Assembly: GCA_017694845.1 (NCBI GenBank)
Contig: JADIMI010000083.1
Span: forward strand, 1-64,000
Direction: 5' to 3'
Length of the DNA stretch: 64,000 nucleotides
DNA from: Candidatus Cryptobacteroides intestinavium
Lineage (GTDB): Bacteria; Bacteroidota; Bacteroidia; Bacteroidales; UBA932
Part shown: positions 8,544-16,606 of the stretch, piece after piece
Layout of the letters: each line of letters starts with the position of its first letter
Position numbering within the stretch: position 1 is the first letter of the stretch
Program-made: the position numbers and the translations under genes
The notes under the pieces: model-generated
Told to the model about the DNA's origin: nothing
The model's input: only the letters and a program-made list of their open reading frames with translations
The model's database searches: none

Positions 8544-10028
8544 ATGAGAAAGAGTATGAATATATTAAGTGCCATAGTCCTTGCCGGGACTCTTGCCGCA
8601 TGCAACAGTCCTGCAGAGAATCTTTCCGGATCCGGGAATGGTGGCGGAGAGATATCCGGAGAGAAGAATGTCGTGAAGGCGTATGTGACCACATCCGACA
8701 GGAGTCATCTGTTCACCGAAAAGGACCTCGAGTTCAACAGGCCGGCATCTATGTCTCCGTACATCGTCAATCTTGACTTTGACAGGACCTACCAGACAGT
8801 GGACGGTTTCGGAGCCGCAGTGACGGGGGCCACTTCCTATAATCTGATGAAAATGCAGCAGGAAGACCGTACAGCCTTCCTGAAAGATATCTTCGACCGG
8901 GAGGAAGGCCTGGGGTCCAGCCTGATAAGGGTATCCATCGGGGCATCTGACTTCCCCGCAGGCAGGAAGGAGTTCACCTGGTGCGATACAGAAGGGATAG
9001 AGAACTTCGCTCCGCACAGCGATGATGTCCAGTATCTTGTCCCGGTGCTCAAGGAGATCTATGCAATCAACCCTGATGTGAAGATCATCGGATCTCCTTG
9101 GTCTGCACCTGTCTGGATGAAGGAGTCCGCATCCTGGACAAGCGCATCCCTGAAGCCGGAATATTACGATGACTATGCGCAGTATTTCGTGAAATGGATA
9201 CAGTATATGGAAAGCCAGGGCTTTGACATCTATGCCGTGACACCGCAGAACGAGCCGTTGAACAAGGGAAATTCGATGTCTATGTATATGGGCTGGCAGC
9301 AGCAGAGGGATTTCATCAAACAGGCGCTCGGTCCGGCGTTCAGGGATGCCGGTATCGACACCAAGATCCTGGTTTTCGATCATAATTTCAATTATGACAA
9401 TATCGCTGACCAGATCGGCTATCCTCTCCATATATATGAGGATCCTGATGCGTCGCAGTATGTGGCGGGATCGGCCTGGCACAGCTACGGAGGCAATGTC
9501 TCTGAACTGGACCAGATCATCTATGAGTATCCGGACAAGGAGATCTACTTTACCGAAGCTTCCATCGGTGCCTGGAACTATACTTTCGAAAACTGCCTCG
9601 TGAATGATTTCGAGACAATATTCATCGGCACTCTGTCCAGGATGGGCAAGGGAGTCACTCTGTGGAATCTCCTGCTCGATGACAAGGGAGGGCCGTACGG
9701 TTCGGCCGGTGCCTGCACTACGTGCTATGGAGCAGTGGACATCTCATCTTCCGACTATCATACACTTACGTACAGGACCCATTATTACAACATTGCCCAC
9801 GCATCCAAGGTTATCATGCCGGGTGCGGTACGCATCGGTACGGAAGGATTCGAACTGGATGGGCTTGATTATCTCGCCTTCCGCAACCCGGATGGCTCCA
9901 TCGGTGTGATAATCGTCAACAAGAACACCGGGGCCCAGACTCTTACATTCAACACTGATGAGTATTCTGTCAACTACGAAGTGCCAGGCAGGTCGCTCGT
10001 GTCTCTGTTCTGGAATTATGTGAAATAG
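8544..10028 (+). CDS. GH30 family glycoside hydrolase lipoprotein (likely endo-beta-1,6-glucanase)
   Basis: A lipoprotein signal (Cys20, L-A-A-C) precedes a complete GH30 (beta/alpha)8 barrel with its side beta-domain (residues about 65-494). The family start TVDGFGAAVTGATSYNL, the acid/base Glu237 in TPQNEP and the nucleophile Glu338 in YFTEAS are visible. Its overall sequence style resembles the GH30_3 enzymes of Bacteroides pustulan (beta-1,6-glucan) loci, where the same order SusC-SusD-GH30-binding protein occurs. The subfamily and the linkage cleaved are therefore an inference; glucosylceramidase or beta-xylosidase-like activity of other GH30 subfamilies is the alternative. Being a lipoprotein between SusD and a surface binding protein, it probably acts at the cell surface. 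Confidence 0.9.
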   Translation: MRKSMNILSAIVLAGTLAACNSPAENLSGSGNGGGEISGEKNVVKAYVTTSDRSHLFTEKDLEFNRPASMSPYIVNLDFDRTYQTVDGFGAAVTGATSYNLMKMQQEDRTAFLKDIFDREEGLGSSLIRVSIGASDFPAGRKEFTWCDTEGIENFAPHSDDVQYLVPVLKEIYAINPDVKIIGSPWSAPVWMKESASWTSASLKPEYYDDYAQYFVKWIQYMESQGFDIYAVTPQNEPLNKGNSMSMYMGWQQQRDFIKQALGPAFRDAGIDTKILVFDHNFNYDNIADQIGYPLHIYEDPDASQYVAGSAWHSYGGNVSELDQIIYEYPDKEIYFTEASIGAWNYTFENCLVNDFETIFIGTLSRMGKGVTLWNLLLDDKGGPYGSAGACTTCYGAVDISSSDYHTLTYRTHYYNIAHASKVIMPGAVRIGTEGFELDGLDYLAFRNPDGSIGVIIVNKNTGAQTLTFNTDEYSVNYEVPGRSLVSLFWNYVK

Positions 10029-10042
10029 AAAAAAGGTTGATT

Positions 10043-12121
10043 ATGAGACGCATAATAAAAATTGCAACAACAGTTCTCGCGGGAGTCGCTGTGCTGGCTT
10101 CCTGCAAGAAAGAATTTGAATATGTATTTGCAGACCATGGCCCGGATGTGGTTGTAAACAGCTGCAGCGAGTCTGCATATATGGGATCTGTCATCGGGTT
10201 CTCGGTCAATGTCAGCGATCCGGAATTCGCCCTGTCGACACTGAAGGCTGAACTGTATTTCGATGCAGTCGCAGTCAGCGATGTGACGATAAGGACCAAG
10301 GAACAGGGGACATACGAAGGGGAGATAGCGGTGCCTCTCCTTGCCGGCATTCCTGACGGGAAAGCGACAGTGGTGTTTACCGGAACCAATGTGGGACAGG
10401 GGCAGACAGTCCTTGATCCAGTGGAAGTCTCCGTAACCCGTCCTGATTTTGAATACCTCACACTCAAGACGGAAGATGGACAGGAGTACAGGATGGACAG
10501 GACTGAAAAATATGTCTATTCCGTGACATCCTCCTTCCCTGTGAATGTCAATGCTTTAATAGAGGCCCCTGCCATTGCCGAAGGCGAGGATCCGATAACT
10601 TTTGGCTGGGATGGTGCAGGGATAGATGCAGGACAGGATGCTATGATCCCGTTCTCCAACGGCATCGCGGGAGAGTATGCGGTCACATTCAATACATTCT
10701 CTTTCGAGGGTTCGCCGTTCGTCACCCTGACGGTCAACGGAGTGGAGACCACGATGATAGATGCTGATACATACGAGGCGGTGCTCGATCTTGAGCAGGA
10801 TCAGACGGTGACTGTCGAAGGATATGCAGCAGGATTTGCGGACTGGACGATCGATGCCGACTGGTTCGAGACGGTATCGGATGGAGAATACAGGTTCCTT
10901 GCGGTGGACGGCAAGTACAAGATCATCATAGAGCTTGACAACAAGTTCTTCCGTGTCGAGGCAATGAAGAGCGCGACCGAGCTCGCCACATTGAATGCCG
11001 ACGGGACAGGAGCGGTATGGCTTATCGGAGATGCCAATGTCGGCAAGCCTACAATGGCCCAGGGGTCAAGCTGGAATCCGGAGGTCGGCGGTCTCTGCAT
11101 GTCGCAGATAGAGCCGAAGAAGTTCCAGATAACTCTTACTGCCGGGCTCAATATCCTTACTGACAAGGTGGACTTCAAGTTCTTCCACCAGAAGACCTGG
11201 GGAGGTGAATTCGGCGGAGGCACGATCACTTCGCAGAGTCCTCTCTTTATCAGCGGGGAAAGCGATGGAAACATTCACATTGCGGACGGGCAGACTCTTG
11301 AGAGCGGGGCTGTCTACAAGTTTGTCCTTGACCTTACCAATGCGACATATGATGCCTCTGCCACGAAGATGTCCGGGGCAGTGCTCACGGTGGAGAAGGT
11401 AGGGGAGGTAGAGATCCCTGCAGAAGAAATCGCTGTCAACGGCACTCTGCTCGAAATGCAGTCTCCGGGGATCTACAAGGGTGATATAGACCTGACCCAG
11501 AACGGGACCATAGCCCTGACAGGTATCAGCAATCTCCAGGACTGGTATATCGATCCCGACTATCTGCGGCTGGAGGGGGCATCCCTTCTGTTCAACGCGG
11601 TTTCCGGCAGATATGAAGTCACCCTTGACACCAACACCGGCTATGCGACATTCATCAGACTGAACGATTCCGGAGCCTATGCGACTTTCTCTGAAGGCGG
11701 ACTGTATCTTATGGGTTACGGTGTAGGACATCCTTCAGTCGTAGCGGAAGTGGGCTGGACGACCGAGATAGCCTACGCCATGGCTCAGGTGCGTCCGGGA
11801 GTCTATCAGTTCACAGGAATGGCAATGCCGGAGAAAGACCAGACCATCGGCGGCCGTTTCCGTATGGACTATATTTCAATAAAATATTTCGGACAGAGAG
11901 GCTGGGGGGATGAAAAAGGAAAGATAAACGGTCAGACCAATACCGTACAGTATACCGAATCCGCTCTGCAGCATTTCAACCAGACCGGAAGCGACAATAT
12001 AGGATTCGAGACGGAGGAGACAGAGAAGCATCTCGAACAGGGCGCGACCTACAGGCTGACAGTCGATCTTTCACGCCTTGATGAGAATCTCGAGATAATA
12101 GACTTTGTGAAGGTGCAGTGA
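10043..12121 (+). CDS. Surface glycan-binding lipoprotein (SusE/SusF-like), with duplicated C-terminal module
   Basis: A 692-residue lipoprotein (Cys21, L-A-S-C) with an N-terminal Ig-like region (about 25-130) and two long homologous modules, about 226-440 and 462-692. Both contain the same order of elements: a NG.E..M opening, a Q..T..L..-type strand, L(I/M)G..(N)VG(H)P, a Trp-rich turn, K(F)F(H/G)Q(K/R)(T/G)WG and a closing L.LDL strand. SusE/SusF-type proteins bind starch-like glycans with such repeated carbohydrate-binding domains. I take the ATG at 10043 rather than the TTG two codons earlier. It starts 14 bp after the GH30 gene and is followed by a terminator, so it is the last gene of the surface operon. 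The ligand is not known from sequence. Confidence 0.82.
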   Translation: MRRIIKIATTVLAGVAVLASCKKEFEYVFADHGPDVVVNSCSESAYMGSVIGFSVNVSDPEFALSTLKAELYFDAVAVSDVTIRTKEQGTYEGEIAVPLLAGIPDGKATVVFTGTNVGQGQTVLDPVEVSVTRPDFEYLTLKTEDGQEYRMDRTEKYVYSVTSSFPVNVNALIEAPAIAEGEDPITFGWDGAGIDAGQDAMIPFSNGIAGEYAVTFNTFSFEGSPFVTLTVNGVETTMIDADTYEAVLDLEQDQTVTVEGYAAGFADWTIDADWFETVSDGEYRFLAVDGKYKIIIELDNKFFRVEAMKSATELATLNADGTGAVWLIGDANVGKPTMAQGSSWNPEVGGLCMSQIEPKKFQITLTAGLNILTDKVDFKFFHQKTWGGEFGGGTITSQSPLFISGESDGNIHIADGQTLESGAVYKFVLDLTNATYDASATKMSGAVLTVEKVGEVEIPAEEIAVNGTLLEMQSPGIYKGDIDLTQNGTIALTGISNLQDWYIDPDYLRLEGASLLFNAVSGRYEVTLDTNTGYATFIRLNDSGAYATFSEGGLYLMGYGVGHPSVVAEVGWTTEIAYAMAQVRPGVYQFTGMAMPEKDQTIGGRFRMDYISIKYFGQRGWGDEKGKINGQTNTVQYTESALQHFNQTGSDNIGFETEETEKHLEQGATYRLTVDLSRLDENLEIIDFVKVQ

Positions 12122-12144
12122 TATACGGTGCCGGATATTGACAG

Positions 12145-12171
12145 GCCGGGGGCTTTGCCTCCGGCTTTTTA
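12145..12171 (+). terminator. Intrinsic terminator closing the susC-to-binding-protein operon
   Basis: GCCGGGGGC (12145-12153) pairs with GCCTCCGGC (12157-12165) around a three-base TTT loop with one G-U pair and runs into TTTTT. It lies 23 bp after the stop. Confidence 0.85.
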
Positions 12172-12185
12172 TTGCAAAAAAATCC

Positions 12186-12193
12186 TAACTTTA
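12186..12193 (+). promoter_or_regulatory. -7 box for the DUF6377-type regulator
   Basis: TAACTTTA resembles TAnnTTTG with A in the last position and sits 19 bp before the start codon at 12213, right after the terminator. This would give a very short leader. Confidence 0.4.
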
Positions 12194-12212
12194 CGGCACT
12201 ATACCGCATTAT

Positions 12213-13886
12213 ATGAAAAAAGCTGACCACATTATATGTCGGCGGGTCTGCACAGTGGCGTTGTTGCTTTCCGTCATGCCTGCCGTTTCACTGCTGTCTT
12301 CCTGCAGCAGGGGAGATGATACGGAGAAACTCCTTGGAAGACTCGATTCCGCACTGGAGATGCACCGTTCCTATGACAAATATTTCAAGGACAGGGTAGA
12401 CCTGATGAAGCGCATCCTTGAAGACAATAATGATTCTCTGCGGAGATACAGCCTGGCGAGGGAAATAGCCGATGAATATATGGCGTACAATCTCGATTCT
12501 GCCGTAACATATATCCTTGAATGCAGGCAGATAGCCGCCGGTCTGGATGACCGGTACAGGATTATCGAGTCGGATCTTGCCCTGGCATACGAATATGCGA
12601 TGACCGGCTATCATACCGAAGCTTCCGAACTGCTCGGCCGGTACAAGGAATGGAATGTCCCCGTGGAGCTCAAACGCCAGTATTTCTATGTATGCCATGT
12701 CCTTGCCGGGGAGATGATGGCCTATACCAATACTGTCGAATCATACAGGGACAAGATCACTGCGAGAGACAGGTACAGGTATCTGTCTCTGTCCCTGACT
12801 CCGGAGAATACGTATATGTGGTACCGGCTGAAACTGGAGGAGTACGAGGAGAACGGGGACCGGGACAGCATGCTTGTGTGTGCTTCCGCGATGGTCGGCC
12901 TCAGCGAAGAGAACACAAGACAGTATGCGACCGCGACATATTTCTACCAGTATTCCCTTGATCCGGATGACCCTGAGAGGATAGACTGGCTTGTCCGGTC
13001 GGCCATAGCGGATGTAATGTGCGCGACCAAGGACTATGCCTCTCTGAATGATCTTGCCTGCATCCTTTTTGACAGAGGGGATATCGACAGGGCGTTCCGC
13101 TATCTGGCGGACTATTCCATAAGGGATGCCATCTTTTTCAACGGGAAGCTCCGGCCGTGGCAGATAGCGCAGATATTTCCCGAGATCGAGAGAGCCTATC
13201 AGCAGAAGTCAGACAACCAGAGGAAGGTGATGGTCATAATGATGATAGTCGTGTCCGCCCTTGCCGGAATTCTGGTGCTTCTTCTTCTTTTCATATTCAA
13301 GCGGCAGCAGCTGCTGGATGAGACGAGAATGAAACTCTCCCAGTCATATATAAAGATCGAGGACCAGAACAGGGATCTTATGAATGTCAACAGGAAGATA
13401 ACCGCCCTGAACAGCAGTCTGACGGAGGCGGACAAGGTCAAGCAGGAGTATATAGCCCAGTTCCTGAGCATATTGTCAGAGAACATCAATACCACACGCC
13501 AGTACAAGAACCACGTCCTGAAATATATCCGCAGGGGAGCTACGGCGGATCTCGTGTCGGAGATCGAGTCTCTTCCTCCGATAGATGAGGACATAGACGA
13601 ATTCTACAAGATGTTCGACAGTACTTTCGTCAACCTTTATCCTGACTTTATAGACAGGTTCAATTCTCTGCTGCAGGAAGGTGCGGGCATATATCCCAGA
13701 GGGGATGACATTCTCTCTCCCGAGCTCAGGATATTCGCTCTGGTCAAGATGGGTATTACGGATTCGAGCAGGATAGCCTCGCTTCTGCATTATTCCGCCA
13801 ATACTATCTATAACTACAGGGCGAAGGTGCGGAGCAAGGCGAAAGGCAGCAAGGAGGAGTTCGACAAGGCTGTCAGATCTTTATAA
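12213..13886 (+). CDS. Membrane-bound regulator, TPR sensor plus C-terminal HTH (DUF6377/SusR-like)
   Basis: The 557-residue protein has a signal-like N-terminus (residues 1-31, ending L-S-S-C), a helical TPR-like periplasmic region (about 35-330), one strong membrane helix (about 337-362), a coiled coil (about 365-420) and a C-terminal HTH with the family sequence SRIASLLHYSANTIYNYRAKVR (about 518-540). This is the architecture of DUF6377 proteins, which sit beside Sus-type loci and regulate them. It follows the surface operon and precedes the sugar importer and kinase, so it most likely senses the breakdown product in the periplasm and activates the locus. The lipobox-like Cys31 would be unusual next to a transmembrane helix and is probably just the signal end. 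Confidence 0.85.
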   Translation: MKKADHIICRRVCTVALLLSVMPAVSLLSSCSRGDDTEKLLGRLDSALEMHRSYDKYFKDRVDLMKRILEDNNDSLRRYSLAREIADEYMAYNLDSAVTYILECRQIAAGLDDRYRIIESDLALAYEYAMTGYHTEASELLGRYKEWNVPVELKRQYFYVCHVLAGEMMAYTNTVESYRDKITARDRYRYLSLSLTPENTYMWYRLKLEEYEENGDRDSMLVCASAMVGLSEENTRQYATATYFYQYSLDPDDPERIDWLVRSAIADVMCATKDYASLNDLACILFDRGDIDRAFRYLADYSIRDAIFFNGKLRPWQIAQIFPEIERAYQQKSDNQRKVMVIMMIVVSALAGILVLLLLFIFKRQQLLDETRMKLSQSYIKIEDQNRDLMNVNRKITALNSSLTEADKVKQEYIAQFLSILSENINTTRQYKNHVLKYIRRGATADLVSEIESLPPIDEDIDEFYKMFDSTFVNLYPDFIDRFNSLLQEGAGIYPRGDDILSPELRIFALVKMGITDSSRIASLLHYSANTIYNYRAKVRSKAKGSKEEFDKAVRSL

Positions 13887-13918
13887 TGAATAATTTTTCC
13901 TGTCTATCAAAAAATTGT

Positions 13919-13926
13919 TATCTTTA
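13919..13926 (+). promoter_or_regulatory. -7 box of the MFS/ROK operon
   Basis: TATCTTTA, a near match to TAnnTTTG, lies 82 bp before the transporter start. A stem-loop follows (TTGGAC at 13935-13940 with GTCCGG at 13947-13952, two G-U pairs) near the predicted transcript start. Confidence 0.45.
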
Positions 13927-14008
13927 CACGATTTTTGGACGGATTTGTCCGGATTTTCTACATTTTATTTTTGAATTTTTATAATTAATAACAATAAAAC
14001 CTCAAAAA

Positions 14009-15289
14009 ATGAACAAGAAAGGAAACGTCCTGGCTATTGCAATTATGTTCTTCCTTTTTGCAATGATCTCTTTTGTCACAGGACTTCAGAACCCTATGGG
14101 TATCATCGTTAAGGCTCAGTTCGGAGCCTCGAATGCAATGTCTCAGCTCGGAAACCTGGCTAACTTCATCGCTTATGCGTTTATGGGACTTCCGGCAGGA
14201 TTCATTCTCAAGAAATACGGCTATAAGGTGACTTCTCTGGCAGCTGTCGCTGTCGGCTTCATAGGAGTCGGTATCTCCTGGCTTTCCGGAGTGGCAGAAA
14301 GTTTCGGTGTCTATCTCACGGGCGCTTTCGTGTCAGGTTTCTCTATGTGTATGCTCAACACTGTGGTGAACCCTATGCTCAACACTCTCGGCGGCGGCGG
14401 AAACAGGGGCAACCAGCTGATCCAGTTCGGCGGCTCCCTCAACTCCCTTGCAGCGACTATCGTCCCTGTCCTTGTCGGCTATCTGATCGGTGATGCGGCA
14501 AGTGCAAGGATCTCTGATGCCAACCCGGCTCTCTTCATAGCAATGGGTATCTTCGCAGTGGCTTTCGTAATCATTGCTCTCTCCCGTATACCTGAACCTG
14601 AGCTTGAGGCAGCGAAGGCTGCAGCAGCCGCAGGAAAGAAGGAAGAAGGCACAATGGACAGCATCAAGGGGGCCCTTTCACACAGGAACCTTATCTTCGG
14701 TGTCATCGCTATCTTCCTTTATGTAGGTATCGAGGTCGGAATCCCTAACATAGCGAACCTGTTCATGACTTCACCGGAGATCGGCATATCCGCTTCAGTG
14801 GCTGGAACAGTAGTCGGAATGTACTGGCTGCTTATGCTCTGCGGACGTCTTCTCGGAGGTGTTCTCGGAGGCAGGATATCCAGCAAGACTATGATGACTG
14901 CAGTAAGTTCGGTGGCAATCCTGTTCCTGCTCATCGGCATGTTCCTGCCGGATACCAAGGTGATGTTCCCTGCCATCAATTCCAACCTCTCGTTCAGTAT
15001 GGTCGAGATCCCTCTCGGAGTAGTGTTCTTTGTCCTCTGCGGTCTCTGTACATCAGTGATGTGGGGTTCTATCTTCAACCTCGCTGTCGAGGGTCTCGGC
15101 AAGTACACTTCAATCGCTTCCGGTCTCTTTATGGTGATGGTATGCGGCGGTGGAGTGCTTCCTGTCATCCAGGGGGCCGTCGCTGACGCATTCAACTATA
15201 TCGACAGCTACTGGGTGCTTATCGTGGCTCTTGTATATCTCCTCTGGTTCGCCCTCTTCGGCTCCAAGGTCAACAAGGTAGAGAAATAA
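14009..15289 (+). CDS. MFS sugar importer, FHS (glucose/galactose/fucose) family
   Basis: A 426-residue, 12-helix inner-membrane permease of the fucose-galactose-glucose:H+ symporter family. Family marks are the N-terminal FVTGLQNPM segment, the glycine- and asparagine-rich loop VVNPMLNTLGGGGNRGNQLIQ and the alanine-rich central loop (about residues 193-215) between the two six-helix halves. It would bring the monosaccharide released by the GH30 enzyme into the cytoplasm. The ROK kinase starts 50 bp downstream on the same strand, so import and phosphorylation are coupled. Glucose is the likely substrate given that neighbour; galactose and fucose cannot be ruled out by sequence reading alone. 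Confidence 0.92.
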   Translation: MNKKGNVLAIAIMFFLFAMISFVTGLQNPMGIIVKAQFGASNAMSQLGNLANFIAYAFMGLPAGFILKKYGYKVTSLAAVAVGFIGVGISWLSGVAESFGVYLTGAFVSGFSMCMLNTVVNPMLNTLGGGGNRGNQLIQFGGSLNSLAATIVPVLVGYLIGDAASARISDANPALFIAMGIFAVAFVIIALSRIPEPELEAAKAAAAAGKKEEGTMDSIKGALSHRNLIFGVIAIFLYVGIEVGIPNIANLFMTSPEIGISASVAGTVVGMYWLLMLCGRLLGGVLGGRISSKTMMTAVSSVAILFLLIGMFLPDTKVMFPAINSNLSFSMVEIPLGVVFFVLCGLCTSVMWGSIFNLAVEGLGKYTSIASGLFMVMVCGGGVLPVIQGAVADAFNYIDSYWVLIVALVYLLWFALFGSKVNKVEK

Positions 15290-15339
15290 TCCATCTGGAC
15301 CGGATGTCCTCATATTATAACATTAAAAACTGAAATATT

Positions 15340-16305
15340 ATGGATTCACAACTGGTTGTAGGAATAGATGTCGGCGGACAGACCACGAAGCTCGGAGTAG
15401 TTGATGCAAGAGGTACCGTACTTGCCCAGACAGTGATAAGGACTGATACGTATGACACTGTAGAGCCATATATCGATGAACTGGCCGAGGCCCTGAAGAA
15501 GATCATCAGGGAGGCAGGAGCGGAAGGCAACGTCAGAGGTATAGGCGTCGGCGCCCCTAACGGCAACTATTATACAGGATCTATTGCAGACGCTCCTAAC
15601 ATTGCGTGGGGACGCAAGGGTACCATTCCGTTTGCCAAGCTGCTTTCAGCCAAGATCGGCGGCCTTCCGGTGGCTCTCACCAATGATGCAAATGCAGCGG
15701 CGGTCGGAGAAATGACTTACGGAGCGGCCCGCGGTATGAAGAACTTCATTATGATCACCCTCGGTACAGGTGTCGGCAGCGGTATAGTCATCAACGGTGA
15801 GATAGTGTACGGACATGATGGATTTGCCGGAGAGCTTGGACATACAGCAGCGGTGCGCAACAACGGGCGTATCTGCAACTGTGGCAAGACAGGATGTCTC
15901 GAGGCATACTGCTCCGCGATCGGAGTGGCGCGTACTGCACGTGAATGGCTTCAGCTTACGGATGAGCCGTCTGTTCTCCGCAGCCTGGACAACATAACTT
16001 CAAAGGATATCTATGATGCTGCCAAGGATGGAGACAAGCTTGCTCTCAAGGTGTTCGATTTCACCGGCAGGATGCTCGGACGCTCCTTCGCGGATTTCGT
16101 GGCATTCAGCGCACCCGAGGCGATCGTGCTGTTCGGAGGTCTCGCCCGCGCCAAGGAGTTTCTCGTAGGCCCTATCGAGGAGTCTATGAACGAGCACCTT
16201 CTCAATCTGTGGAAAGGCAAGATCAAGATAGTCTTCTCTCAGCTAAAGGAATCAGATGCCGCCATTCTCGGTGCATCCGCCCTTGCGTGGGAGCTCGACA
16301 AATAG
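15340..16305 (+). CDS. ROK family sugar kinase (probable glucokinase)
   Basis: A 321-residue cytoplasmic kinase. The ATP phosphate loop is GIDVGGQTTKLG (Asp10), the catalytic Asp116 lies in NDANAA, and the ROK signature is complete: E-L-G-H (His168) followed by the zinc motif C-N-C-G-K-T-G-C-L-E (Cys179, 181, 186). Bacterial ROK kinases with this pattern phosphorylate glucose, or less often fructose, mannose or N-acetylglucosamine. Position behind a hexose importer at the end of a glucan locus supports glucose to glucose 6-phosphate. It lacks any DNA-binding domain, so it is an enzyme and not a ROK repressor. A strong terminator follows. Confidence 0.92.
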   Translation: MDSQLVVGIDVGGQTTKLGVVDARGTVLAQTVIRTDTYDTVEPYIDELAEALKKIIREAGAEGNVRGIGVGAPNGNYYTGSIADAPNIAWGRKGTIPFAKLLSAKIGGLPVALTNDANAAAVGEMTYGAARGMKNFIMITLGTGVGSGIVINGEIVYGHDGFAGELGHTAAVRNNGRICNCGKTGCLEAYCSAIGVARTAREWLQLTDEPSVLRSLDNITSKDIYDAAKDGDKLALKVFDFTGRMLGRSFADFVAFSAPEAIVLFGGLARAKEFLVGPIEESMNEHLLNLWKGKIKIVFSQLKESDAAILGASALAWELDK

Positions 16306-16324
16306 TCGACGAACGTCTGATGAT

Positions 16325-16364
16325 ACAATAAAAGTGAGCCTTCCGGCCCACTTTTATTGTTTTT
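16325..16364. terminator. Strong terminator after ROK kinase
   Basis: ACAATAAAAGTG (16325-16336) pairs perfectly with CACTTTTATTGT (16349-16360), extended by GCC/GGC around a TTCC loop, and followed by TTTT. The A-rich left arm lets it also act on transcripts coming from der on the minus strand. Confidence 0.9.
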
Positions 16365-16369
16365 GGGGG

Positions 16370-16592
16370 GATCCTTCACTCCGCCTGCGGCTCAGTCTAT
16401 GGTGACAAGGGATGTCTTCGTTCCCTTAGATGACAAGGGATGTCATTCTGAGCGAAGCGAAGAATCTGGAGAAAAGGCCGGAACAACGGACCGCGAACAA
16501 GCCAAATTTGTATCTTATTGAAATACAGATTATTACAAAAATCGATTGTTCGCGGTCCCGCTGCCGGTGCGGGGCATCAGTCCGTTCGATAC
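16370..16592. repeat. Composite intergenic repeat, copy 1 (modules A, B, C, part of D)
   Basis: Module A is at about 16370-16410, module B (TGTCATTCTGAGCGAAGCGA and onwards to AATCTGGAGAA) at 16441-16473, module C (71 bp with 13-bp inverted ends) at 16488-16558, and the start of D (GCGGGGCATCAGTCCGT) at about 16568-16592, cut short by the der stop codon. The same order recurs at 47745-48058. Between the ROK kinase and der (301 bp) there is only the terminator and this repeat. Confidence 0.8.
16488..16558. repeat. 71-bp inverted-repeat element (module C), copy 1
   Basis: GGACCGCGAACAA (16488-16500) and TTGTTCGCGGTCC (16546-16558) are perfect 13-bp inverted repeats enclosing 45 bp of AT-rich sequence, with an inner hairpin GTAT...ATAC. 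The copy at 47909-47979 has the same length and the same ends. Confidence 0.85.
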
Positions 16593-16606
16593 AAATGGTG
16601 GCAGCG

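Noticed and set aside
15340..16305. ROK protein as NagC-like repressor
   Set aside because: It has no N-terminal winged helix and begins directly with the ATP loop.
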